Assembly: GCA_034421015.1 (NCBI GenBank)
Contig: DAOUKT010000012.1
Location: 1 to 54,989 of the forward strand
Origin: DAOUJW01 sp034421015
Lineage (GTDB): Bacteria > Chloroflexota > Dehalococcoidia > Lucifugimonadales > UBA2985
Length of the DNA: 54,989 nucleotides
Direction of reading: 5' to 3'
In this document: positions 16,882-23,620 of the stretch, in pieces
How positions within the stretch are numbered: position 1 is the stretch's first letter
Layout: each line of letters begins with the position of its first letter
Made by a program: the position numbers and the translations under genes
The notes under the pieces: model-generated
Databases searched by the model: none
What the model saw: only the letters and a program-made list of their open reading frames with translations
What the model was told of the DNA's origin: nothing

Positions 16882-17823
16882 ATGAGAGTGGTCTACATGG
16901 GAACACCGGCCTTTGCGATACCGCCGCTTGAGGAGCTTCTGGCGAGCGGCTACGACGTGGTCGGCGTCTACACCCAGCCGGACAGGCCGTCGGGCAGAGG
17001 CAGGAGCCTGGAGGCCCCTCCGGTCAAGACCTTTGCCCTGGAGCGAGGCCTCGATGTGCTCCAGCCAACCTCGCTCAGGAATGCCGAGGCCCACGATAGG
17101 CTGGCGGCCCTGGCCCCGGACGTCATCGCAATTGCCGCCTACGGCAGGATCCTCCCGGAGGAGGTCGTCAACGTGCCCCCGGCGGGTTGCGTGAACGTCC
17201 ATCCGTCTCTGCTGCCGCGCCACAGGGGGCCGTCGCCCGTGGCCTTCACCATCCTGGAGGGTGACGAGACGGCCGGCGTGAGCATCATGCTGCTGGACCA
17301 GGGCACGGACTCGGGGCCTGTCATAGCGCAGGTCGAGGAGGCCATACACCCGGACGACACGACGGAGTCCCTCACACACCGCTTGTTTGGAAGGGGGGCG
17401 AAGCTGCTGGTCGAGCGACTTCCCGGCTACCTGCGAGGCGAAGTCGTCCCCCGGCCCCAGGACGAGGCTCAAGCCACCTACGCCCGCAGGCTGACCAAGG
17501 AGGACGGGGAGATCCAGTGGGGGCTTCCGGCGGAGACCCTGTGGCGGCAGGCGCGCGCCTATCACCCGTGGCCGGGTTCCTACACCCGGTGGAACGGCAG
17601 GCTGCTGAAGGCGCTGGAGACCGTGCCCCTGCCGGAGGGCGGCGCGGGCGCGCCGGGCAGGGTTGTGGAACTGGGCAGGGACGCCCCCGCGCCTGTTGGC
17701 GTTGCCACCGGAGAGGGAGTCCTGGGCTTGAAGCGCGTTCAACTGGAGGGACGCCGTGCGGTTGACGCCGCCGACTTCCTCAAGGGCCACGAGGGGTTCG
17801 CGGGCAGCGTGCTGCCCAGCTAG
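16882..17823 (+). CDS. fmt: Methionyl-tRNA formyltransferase
   Basis: ATG 16882 with AGGGAG upstream gives 313 residues, the usual Fmt length; an upstream in-frame extension is not conserved-looking. The N-terminal domain opens MRVVYMGTPAFAIPPLEELL and contains the hydrolase-like catalytic region NVHPSLLPRHRGPSPV with its HxSLLP motif. The C-terminal OB-like domain starts near LTKEDGEIQW. It formylates initiator Met-tRNA. def, its common neighbour, is absent. The stop overlaps the convergent rplY stop by 4 bases. Confidence 0.95.
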   Translation: MRVVYMGTPAFAIPPLEELLASGYDVVGVYTQPDRPSGRGRSLEAPPVKTFALERGLDVLQPTSLRNAEAHDRLAALAPDVIAIAAYGRILPEEVVNVPPAGCVNVHPSLLPRHRGPSPVAFTILEGDETAGVSIMLLDQGTDSGPVIAQVEEAIHPDDTTESLTHRLFGRGAKLLVERLPGYLRGEVVPRPQDEAQATYARRLTKEDGEIQWGLPAETLWRQARAYHPWPGSYTRWNGRLLKALETVPLPEGGAGAPGRVVELGRDAPAPVGVATGEGVLGLKRVQLEGRRAVDAADFLKGHEGFAGSVLPS

Positions 17824-18473
17824 TCCGATCCCTCCTCGGCTTCGGCCGCCGCCGCGGCCTCTTCCACTGTCGCGACTTCCTGCGAGACCGGCGCGGCAGT
17901 CGGCTCCTCGGCCACCCTGGGGGCGTTGATCCGCACCACCAGCTCCTCGGAATCGGTGAGGACGGTGAACGCTTGGCCCACGGCTATGTCCGATACGCGG
18001 ATGTCCTGGTCCAGGTCCTCAATGTGGGATATGTCCACGTCTATCCGCTCGGGCATGTCCATTGGCAGGGCCTCCACCACTAGGGTGAACAGCGCCTGCA
18101 TAAGCACGCCACGGTGGATGCGGACGGCGGGGGCCTCGCCGCTCAGGACAACGGGTATCTCGCCCCGGACCCGCTGGGTCGCCTCAACCCGGTAGAAGTC
18201 AACGTGGAGTATCTGGTTGGTGATGGCGTGGCGCTGCACCTCCCGCACGAAGACCAGGTCCTGCTCACTGGCGTCACTGACCTTGAGGTACAGGGGGATG
18301 TTAGTTCCCACTTGGCCCACAACCTTGTTCAGGGTTGCGGAGTCGGCCTGCAGCGCCCTGGAGTCTATGCCCTTCCCATACAGGTGGACCGGGGTCATGC
18401 CGGCGCGTCTGAGGTTGCTCACCTTCTTGCCCATCACGTCCCTGGGTGTAGCTTCTAATGATATGGCGTCCAT
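17820..18473 (-). CDS. rplY: 50S ribosomal protein bL25, long (CTC/TL5) form
   Basis: ATG 18473 is set by AAGGAGA at the right distance, giving 217 residues. The N-terminal bL25 domain (about 1-95) contains RDVMGKKVSNLRRAGMTPVHLYGKG and LHVDFYRV. The C-terminal TL5/CTC extension is followed by a low-complexity acidic/alanine tail (VATVEEAAAAAEAEEGSD). It binds 5S rRNA. It overlaps fmt by 4 bases in a tail-to-tail arrangement. Confidence 0.93.
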   Translation of the reverse strand: MDAISLEATPRDVMGKKVSNLRRAGMTPVHLYGKGIDSRALQADSATLNKVVGQVGTNIPLYLKVSDASEQDLVFVREVQRHAITNQILHVDFYRVEATQRVRGEIPVVLSGEAPAVRIHRGVLMQALFTLVVEALPMDMPERIDVDISHIEDLDQDIRVSDIAVGQAFTVLTDSEELVVRINAPRVAEEPTAAPVSQEVATVEEAAAAAEAEEGSD

Positions 18474-18570
18474 GAAATCTCCTTGTGTCGTAATGGATGT
18501 CAAATTAGCCTTGCTATGATATTGGAGGAGCGCAAATTGGGCAAGCCCTAAACCTTGCGGTCAGGACTGG

Positions 18571-18653
18571 AAATGAACCGGAAATGGGGTTGAAATGAAG
18601 TAGGGGATTCTATACTATTTCGTGCGTGGGAACGCGAAATGAGCCATAAATGA
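18571..18653. promoter_or_regulatory. Helically phased AAATG(A) iterons in the Fic promoter
   Basis: AAATGA or AAATGG occurs at 18571, 18582, 18593, 18637 and 18648. The steps are 11, 11, 44 (4 x 11) and 11 bases, so all lie on one face of the helix. A TATACT -10 hexamer (18611-18616) sits in the gap, and a TTGAAA -35-like hexamer overlaps the third unit with a short 15-base spacer. The last unit ends 7 bases before the ATG. I infer an operator array, perhaps for the winged-helix domain of the Fic protein itself. Confidence 0.55.
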
Positions 18654-18660
18654 GGCCCGA

Positions 18661-19893
18661 ATGACAGCACCGTCTGTTAGTCGTTACACAGTTCCGCAGC
18701 ATTGGATACTCTACGACAGCCGAATGGTATCAAGTCTGCTGGTGGAAGCCAAGACTGCGGCCGGTGTATTGAGCCGCCTGCCTTATCTGTCGAGATGGAT
18801 AGAACAGGCCCATGAGGAGCAACTGAGGCTGGAGGCAGTCGGCACTTCGCGTATCGAAGGCGCGGAGTTCACTCCACGAGAGCAGGAGGAAGCATTCGCC
18901 TCTGACCCCCACACCCTCACTGGACTCACCCATTCGCAGCGTCAGTTGAGAGCAGCTTCAGACGCCTATCGCTGGCTTCGCGCCATATCCACAAATGCGC
19001 CTGTTACGGCTGAATTGGTATTCGGCATCCATCAACGCATCGTCAAAGGATGCGACGATGATCACTGCGAGCCGGGCGCGCTTCGTCGCGATGGGGCGAA
19101 CGTCACCTTTGGCCGTCCATCCTGCCGAGGTACGGAAGGAGGCCATGAACTTGCTGAGGCTTTCGGCGGTTTCTTGCATGCTGTAGCCACAGAGTTTCCC
19201 CGGCATGACCCGATTATACAAGCTATGGCGGCACACTATCACATTGGCGCTATGCATCCCTTTGGTGATGGCAACGGGCGAAGCGCACGAGCGTTGGAGG
19301 CTTTCATGTTGCGGAAGGCCAGTGTAAATGACATGGTCATGGTGAGCTTATCCAACTACTACTACGAACATCAAGAAGAGTATTTGGCGGCGTTGTATGA
19401 ATCCCGCAGGAATGGACACGATCTCACGCCGTTCTTGAAATTCGCCCTGCCGGCGATCACAGAGAGATGCGATGAACTTGCTGCGGAGATTGTCACCCAC
19501 AGCAGGAGGATACTGTATAGGGAATTCACCCAGTCTCTATTCGGACGGCTTCGAAGCCCTCGCCGGCGAGCGCTAGCGGCGCGGCAGGTGCAGATCACAA
19601 ACTTACTCCTGGAAAGCGACTCCATGAAGCTAAGTGAACTGGCAAGCCAGGTTGGAGTGCATTACAGGAACCTGAAATTTCCGGGCCGGGCTATCGTCAG
19701 AGACATAGTCGGACTAATAAATCTAGGCGCGATCGTGCTCAGCGACGACGAAGTCAGCGTCGATCTGAACTGGCCGCAGCAGTTCTCTGAGTCTGAACTG
19801 CTGGAAAGGTATGAACACATGCCCTCCGCTGCATACGCTCGACATCCAGCTACTGCAGAACTTTCGCAACTGCTGGGTGGTCGCGTCTCCTGA
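18661..19893 (+). CDS. Fic-family AMP-transferase with C-terminal winged helix
   Basis: The 410-residue protein has the full Fic active motif HPFGDGNGRSAR at 199-210. The N-terminal inhibitory motif is TSRIEG at 62-67 (class II Fic; Glu66 would reach into the active site). Fic proteins usually transfer AMP from ATP to a hydroxyl on a target protein. A C-terminal region (about 325-395, LLLESDSMKLSELASQVGVHYRNLKF) looks like a winged helix, suggesting DNA binding and autoregulation. No FicA-type antitoxin gene is adjacent, as expected when the inhibitory helix is in the same chain. GC is a little lower than in neighbours. Confidence 0.93.
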   Translation: MTAPSVSRYTVPQHWILYDSRMVSSLLVEAKTAAGVLSRLPYLSRWIEQAHEEQLRLEAVGTSRIEGAEFTPREQEEAFASDPHTLTGLTHSQRQLRAASDAYRWLRAISTNAPVTAELVFGIHQRIVKGCDDDHCEPGALRRDGANVTFGRPSCRGTEGGHELAEAFGGFLHAVATEFPRHDPIIQAMAAHYHIGAMHPFGDGNGRSARALEAFMLRKASVNDMVMVSLSNYYYEHQEEYLAALYESRRNGHDLTPFLKFALPAITERCDELAAEIVTHSRRILYREFTQSLFGRLRSPRRRALAARQVQITNLLLESDSMKLSELASQVGVHYRNLKFPGRAIVRDIVGLINLGAIVLSDDEVSVDLNWPQQFSESELLERYEHMPSAAYARHPATAELSQLLGGRVS

Positions 19894-19942
19894 CGCGGGT
19901 TGGACGTCCCAAACCAAGGCATGCTCAAGGCGCGCGCCACGC

Positions 19943-19971
19943 TTGAAGCTGTACAGGGGGCGTGCTATAAT
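19943..19971 (+). promoter_or_regulatory. Sigma70-type promoter of the Rrf2 gene
   Basis: TTGAAG (19943-19948) and a perfect TATAAT (19966-19971) are separated by 17 bases, 32 bases before the start codon. Confidence 0.75.
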
Positions 19972-20003
19972 CGCGGAACGGACAGATTAGAGGAGGCGGG
20001 GGT

Positions 20004-20441
20004 ATGAAGGTACCCATGAAGGTGGACTACGGGGTGCGGGCGCTGGTGGAGCTGGCGCAGCGGTACGGGGATGGAGCCGTGCAGACGGTGGAGATAGCGG
20101 AGCGCCAGAGCATTCCGGAGCCGTACCTGGACCAGCTTCTCACCACGCTGAGCAAATTCGGGTTCATCCGCAGCCGCCGGGGGCCCCAGGGCGGACACGT
20201 GCTGGCAAAGCCTCCCCAGGAGATCAGCCTGGGAATGGTGATGGCGGGCCTTGAGGGCACAGCGGCCTCCTTGGACTGCATCGACGAGCCGGACTGTTGT
20301 AACCTCTCCAGGATCTGCGCTCAGCGAGAGGTCTGGCGGTCGGTGGAGGACGCTGTCCAGGGCGTGCTCAACGCCACCACAATCGCCGATCTGGCAAGCC
20401 GACAGGAGAGACTGCAAAGCCGGGGCATGTACCAGATCTAG
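20004..20441 (+). CDS. Rrf2-family transcription regulator, Fe-S type
   Basis: The 145-residue protein has the Rrf2 winged helix (YGVRALVELA, LDQLLTTLSKFGFIRSRRGPQGG) and cysteines at 92, 98, 99 and 105, almost the IscR spacing (92, 98, 104). An iron-sulfur cluster is therefore likely. IscR and CymR relatives sense Fe-S or cysteine status. Its neighbours downstream are a ThiF-type E1 and a cysteine synthase, so regulation of sulfur assimilation is a reasonable inference. Start ATG 20004 follows GAGGCGGGGG. Confidence 0.9.
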   Translation: MKVPMKVDYGVRALVELAQRYGDGAVQTVEIAERQSIPEPYLDQLLTTLSKFGFIRSRRGPQGGHVLAKPPQEISLGMVMAGLEGTAASLDCIDEPDCCNLSRICAQREVWRSVEDAVQGVLNATTIADLASRQERLQSRGMYQI

Positions 20442-20477
20442 CCCCGTCGCAACAAGACAAGACCATAGGAAAGGCGC

Positions 20478-20535
20478 AGACCCCGTTGAATGTGTCCCTC
20501 GGCGCGGGCCGGGGGTGGAGAGCGGGGTCTTTATA
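20478..20535 (+). terminator. Possible terminator after the Rrf2 gene
   Basis: AGACCCCG (20478-20485) pairs with CGGGGTCT (20523-20530), followed by TTATAT. The 37-base loop is GC-rich and could fold internally. The long loop lowers confidence. Confidence 0.35.
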
Positions 20536-20551
20536 TTGCAGGCGCAAAGTG

Positions 20552-20564
20552 GGGTATAATACCC
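20552..20564 (+). promoter_or_regulatory. Palindromic -10 element, probable operator of the ThiF-CysM operon
   Basis: TATAAT (20555-20560) is embedded in the 13-base palindrome GGGTATAATACCC, 30 bases before the ThiF-like start. No good -35 stands at 17 bases, which suits a regulated promoter. The adjacent Rrf2 protein is the obvious candidate binder. Confidence 0.5.
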
Positions 20565-20593
20565 GCACGCGAGCTTAGGAGGAGAGACAAGTC

Positions 20594-21427
20594 ATGACTC
20601 AGACAGTGGCGCTCACACCGCATCAGGTCAAACGATACAGCCGGCACATCATAATGCCCCAGGTGGGAAGCAAGGGGCAGCGCAGCCTCATCGACGCCAA
20701 GGTGCTCATAGTCGGCGCGGGTGGCCTCGGCTCGCCCGTGGCGGTGTACCTGACCCTCGCAGGCGTGGGAACGCTGGGCATCGTTGACTTCGATACCGTG
20801 GACATCAGCAACCTCCAGCGCCAGATCCTTCACCAGGAGGGCGACGTTGGGAGGCCCAAGGTAGAGTCGGCCCTGGAGAGCCTGAACAGCTACAACTCCG
20901 ACGTGAACGTGGTCATCCACGAGGAGCCGCTCACCTCGGAGAACGCCATGGACATCATCCCCCAGTACGACATCATTGTTAACGGGGCGGACAACTTCCC
21001 GGCCCGCTACCTTGTGAACGACGCGGCGTACCTGTCGGGCAAGCCCCTGGTGGACGGAAGCATCCTGCTCTTCGACGGCCAGGCCAGCGTGTTCATCCCC
21101 GGCCAGGGATGCTATCGCTGCCTCTTCCCGTCGCCTCCTCCCCCGGGCGCGGTGCCCAGCTGCGCCGAGGCCGGCGTCCTGGGCGCGCTGCCTGGCATGG
21201 TGGGCAGCATCCAGGCCGTGGAGACCATCAAGCTGATAATCGGCGCGGGCGAGCCGCTGGTGGGCCGCCTGCTCATCATCGACGCCCTCAGCATGGAGTT
21301 CCGCACCGTGCGGCTGCGGCGCAACAAGGAGTGCCCCCTCTGCGGCGACAACCCAACCATCGACGAGCTAATCGACTACGTGGTCTTCTGCGGACTGCAG
21401 GAGCCCGTAACCATGATCCAGGGCTAG
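20594..21427 (+). CDS. ThiF/MoeB/HesA-family E1-like adenylyltransferase
   Basis: The 277-residue enzyme has the ATP-binding GAGGLG at 41-46, the R-N-x-D-type IVDFDTVDISNLQRQ stretch, a candidate catalytic Cys190 (PSCAEAGVLG) and two zinc CxxC pairs (173/176 and 247/250). Such enzymes adenylate the Gly-Gly end of a ThiS/MoaD/CysO-like sulfur carrier. It lacks the rhodanese domain of MoeZ. Next to a CysM-type synthase it most likely charges a CysO-like carrier, but no carrier gene is visible in the window. GGAGG precedes the start. Confidence 0.92.
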   Translation: MTQTVALTPHQVKRYSRHIIMPQVGSKGQRSLIDAKVLIVGAGGLGSPVAVYLTLAGVGTLGIVDFDTVDISNLQRQILHQEGDVGRPKVESALESLNSYNSDVNVVIHEEPLTSENAMDIIPQYDIIVNGADNFPARYLVNDAAYLSGKPLVDGSILLFDGQASVFIPGQGCYRCLFPSPPPPGAVPSCAEAGVLGALPGMVGSIQAVETIKLIIGAGEPLVGRLLIIDALSMEFRTVRLRRNKECPLCGDNPTIDELIDYVVFCGLQEPVTMIQG

Positions 21428-21464
21428 CCGCCCCCTGCTCGCCGGAAGGGTTGGACAGTCAGCC

Positions 21465-22400
21465 ATGAGCGGTAGAGACATCCTCGACACCATAGGCAAC
21501 ACGCCACTGGTCGAGTTGACGCGGATGAGTCCCAAGGAGAGCGTCCGCATCTTCGCCAAGCTGGAGGGGACCAACCCCACGGGGAGCCTCAAGGACCGCA
21601 TCGCCAGGTACATGATCGAGAGGGCCGAGGCCGAGGGCAAGCTCACCCCGGACAAGACCATACTTGAGCCCACAAGCGGAAACACGGGCATTGCCCTGGC
21701 CTTTGTCGCCAAGAGGAAGGGCTACCGGGTGAAGGTGGTCATGCCGGAGAACGTCGGCCCTGAGCGGACGCAGCTGCTGGAGGCCTACGGCGCGGAGATC
21801 GTGTACAGCGATGGCGCAAAGGGGAGCAACGGCTCCATTGTGGTGGCCCAGGAGATGGCGGCCAGCGACCCCAGCTACTACATGCTCTACCAGTACGGCA
21901 ACGACGCGAACCCGCTGGCCCACTATGAGACCACGGGCCAGGAGATCCTTCGCGACCTGCCGGAGGTGGACACATTCGTGGCCGGCCTTGGAACCGGCGG
22001 CACGCTTATGGGCGTGGGCAGACGCCTCAAAGAGCACGATCCCCGCATAAGGATTGTGGCGGTGGTACCCCACCCTGACGACGTCATCCAGGGACTCCGC
22101 AGCCTTGAGGAGGGGTTCATCCCGCCAATCCTGGACATCTCCTTGCTGGACAGCCGGATAATGATCGAGAGCCGGGAGGCCTTCCGCACGACGCGCGAGC
22201 TTATGCAAAAGGAGGGCATCTTCGCCGGCGTGTCTTCGGGGTCGGTGGTGTGCTGCGCGGTGCGGCTGGCCGAGCGAATGGAGAGCGGGAACATCGTCTG
22301 CCTGCTGGCGGACGGCGGCTGGAAGTACCTGAGCACTGCCCTCTGGACCAAGGACTTCGACGAGCTTATGGGCACGGTGGAGAACAAGATCTGGTGGTAG
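21465..22400 (+). CDS. cysM: Cysteine synthase, CysM/CysK family
   Basis: The 311-residue PLP enzyme has the PLP lysine in GSLKDR (Lys43), the substrate loop TSGNTG at 70-75 and the phosphate loop GTGGTLMG. It makes cysteine from an activated serine and a sulfur donor. Pairing with a ThiF-like E1 recalls the mycobacterial CysO-CysM route, which uses O-phosphoserine and a protein thiocarboxylate; this is an inference, and ordinary sulfide-using OASS activity cannot be excluded. The gene is 37 bases after the E1 gene and 3 bases before a PaREP1-like gene. Confidence 0.92.
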   Translation: MSGRDILDTIGNTPLVELTRMSPKESVRIFAKLEGTNPTGSLKDRIARYMIERAEAEGKLTPDKTILEPTSGNTGIALAFVAKRKGYRVKVVMPENVGPERTQLLEAYGAEIVYSDGAKGSNGSIVVAQEMAASDPSYYMLYQYGNDANPLAHYETTGQEILRDLPEVDTFVAGLGTGGTLMGVGRRLKEHDPRIRIVAVVPHPDDVIQGLRSLEEGFIPPILDISLLDSRIMIESREAFRTTRELMQKEGIFAGVSSGSVVCCAVRLAERMESGNIVCLLADGGWKYLSTALWTKDFDELMGTVENKIWW

Positions 22401-22403
22401 GCC

Positions 22404-22787
22404 ATGACCATTACGGCCGACGCAGCGCGAATATTTGAAGATGCTCGCAACGTACACTCGGAGGCCCCTGGACGTCTGGCCGAGGGCGATGTTCGAGACG
22501 CGGCCGAAAAGGCCTGGCGCGCGACCAAGCGGGCAACCGACGCCCTGATTCTTGCCCGGACCGGCGTGGAGCCGGAGAGGTCAACTGACACCAGAATCGG
22601 CTTGGAGAGGCTGGCCAATGCAGATCAAAGGGCGCGATCGCTTGTGGGGCGCTATTACTCGAGACAGAGCCTGCTGCACGGCGACTGCTTCTACCTTGGC
22701 ATTTGTGAACCAATAGAAACGATTGAGCGTCGCATTCGCGAAACCGACCGGTACATCCAAGATGCCGAGTCCATTGCGGAGACCTAG
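22404..22787 (+). CDS. PaREP1/HEPN-like small protein (copy 3, divergent)
   Basis: The 127-residue helical protein starts 3 bases after the cysM stop. RLAEGDVRDAAEKAWRATKRATDALI corresponds to the ...GD.RQAAEKGWGAAA... core of copies 1 and 2, and it continues LLHGDCFYLG like the FYEG segment of the others, but overall it is clearly more distant. It is probably translated with the ThiF-CysM operon. Function unknown; a link to sulfur metabolism is only positional. Confidence 0.65.
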   Translation: MTITADAARIFEDARNVHSEAPGRLAEGDVRDAAEKAWRATKRATDALILARTGVEPERSTDTRIGLERLANADQRARSLVGRYYSRQSLLHGDCFYLGICEPIETIERRIRETDRYIQDAESIAET

Positions 22788-22837
22788 TCTGAGTCCTCTT
22801 CGGTCCCCGATGTCTCTCGCCAAACGCTGCCCGTTTT

Positions 22838-22990
22838 ACGCAAGTTGAGGCGCGCGCCTCCCGACCATTCCTGCGAAAGCAGGAATCCAGGGCCTCCGAT
22901 ATAGAAGGAAATAGATTCCCGCTTTCGCGGGAATGACGATAAACGTATTGCCTTCAAGATGCCGCCGTGGTTACGCAAGGGTCTCTGGTG
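22838..22990. repeat. Composite dispersed repeat (family N)
   Basis: It holds two short hairpins of the ATTCCTGCgaaaGCAGGAAT and ATTCCCGCtttcGCGGGAAT type plus GGCGCGCGCCTCCCGA and GCCGCCGTGGTTACGCAA segments. The same blocks occur at 54815-54975, with the first block in direct and the rest in inverted order. No coding potential is seen. Confidence 0.8.
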
Positions 22991-23047
22991 CGGGAATTGT
23001 GATTCGTCAACAACTAGTCTAGATGCCTGCGCGCTTGTCCGTCTTGA

Positions 23048-23091
23048 TAAGCGCTTGACAAGTCTGTTAGCATCTTGTAAGCGCTTATAAT
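23048..23091 (+). promoter_or_regulatory. Twin TAAGCGCTT operator/promoter of the small wHTH gene
   Basis: TAAGCGCTT occurs at 23048-23056 and 23078-23086, exactly 30 bases apart; each contains the 8-base palindrome AAGCGCTT and the second extends to TAAGCGCTTA. A TTGACA (23055) and a TATAAT (23086-23091) overlap the two copies but are 25 bases apart, so the -35 in use is unclear. Likely autoregulatory operators for the 103-residue protein. Confidence 0.6.
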
Positions 23092-23101
23092 GAGGTAGGC
23101 A

Positions 23102-23413
23102 ATGAAGATCTCCCAGATAATGACATCAACCGGACCCGCGGATGAGGACCTTCCTCCCCTGCAGTCCATGATTCTGGAGGAGCTGATCAAGCGCACCGAC
23201 GAGGTGTTTGAATACAACGACCAGGGCCTGCTACGCATCTTCCCCCGTATGAAGCCGTCCGCCCTGAGCTGGTCGTTCTGGTCCCTGCACAAGAAGGGGC
23301 TGATCTCCAAGCAGCGGGTGCGGGTCAACGGGAAGCTGGCCACCGTCTTCGGGTGCCACGAGGCCATCAAGGCCCTGAAGGAGCAGATGGAAGGGGCCCA
23401 TACCTCGTCCTGA
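23102..23413 (+). CDS. Small winged-helix-like protein, probable autoregulator
   Basis: The 103-residue protein starts at ATG 23102 after GAGGT. The central part (ALSWSFWSLHKKGLISKQRVRVNGKLATVFG) reads as a winged helix with recognition helix and beta-wing, preceded by helices from about residue 20. I recognise no named family. Its promoter has two palindromic AAGCGCTT sites spaced by about three helical turns, a pattern typical of a self-regulating small repressor. It is followed by a 52-residue membrane protein. Confidence 0.65.
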   Translation: MKISQIMTSTGPADEDLPPLQSMILEELIKRTDEVFEYNDQGLLRIFPRMKPSALSWSFWSLHKKGLISKQRVRVNGKLATVFGCHEAIKALKEQMEGAHTSS

Positions 23414-23426
23414 TTCCATATAGTTG

Positions 23427-23585
23427 ATGGGGTTCCTGCTCCAGCTCCTCTACATTCCGGTCAGACTTCTGCTCCTGCCCTTCAAGCTGGCGCGCTCTGC
23501 CTCGATCTTCCTCACCTGCGGAGCGCCGATTCTGGCAATCGTTGGGATCGCAGCGGCGGCTGCGTGGTTCCTGCTCATGGGCTAG
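23427..23585 (+). CDS. 52-residue small membrane protein
   Basis: A short frame beginning ATG 23427 (or TTG 23424) encodes MGFLLQLLYIPVRLLLLPF, a polar hinge, then a second hydrophobic stretch ending LAIVGIAAAAAWFLLMG. Two membrane segments are likely. It lies 14 bases after the wHTH gene, suggesting cotranscription. No clear Shine-Dalgarno is present. Low-complexity chance ORFs are possible, but the two well-formed hydrophobic segments argue for a gene. Confidence 0.45.
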   Translation: MGFLLQLLYIPVRLLLLPFKLARSASIFLTCGAPILAIVGIAAAAAWFLLMG

Positions 23586-23620
23586 CTGGCGGATGAAACA
23601 ACAGGCCACCTGCGCCCCGG

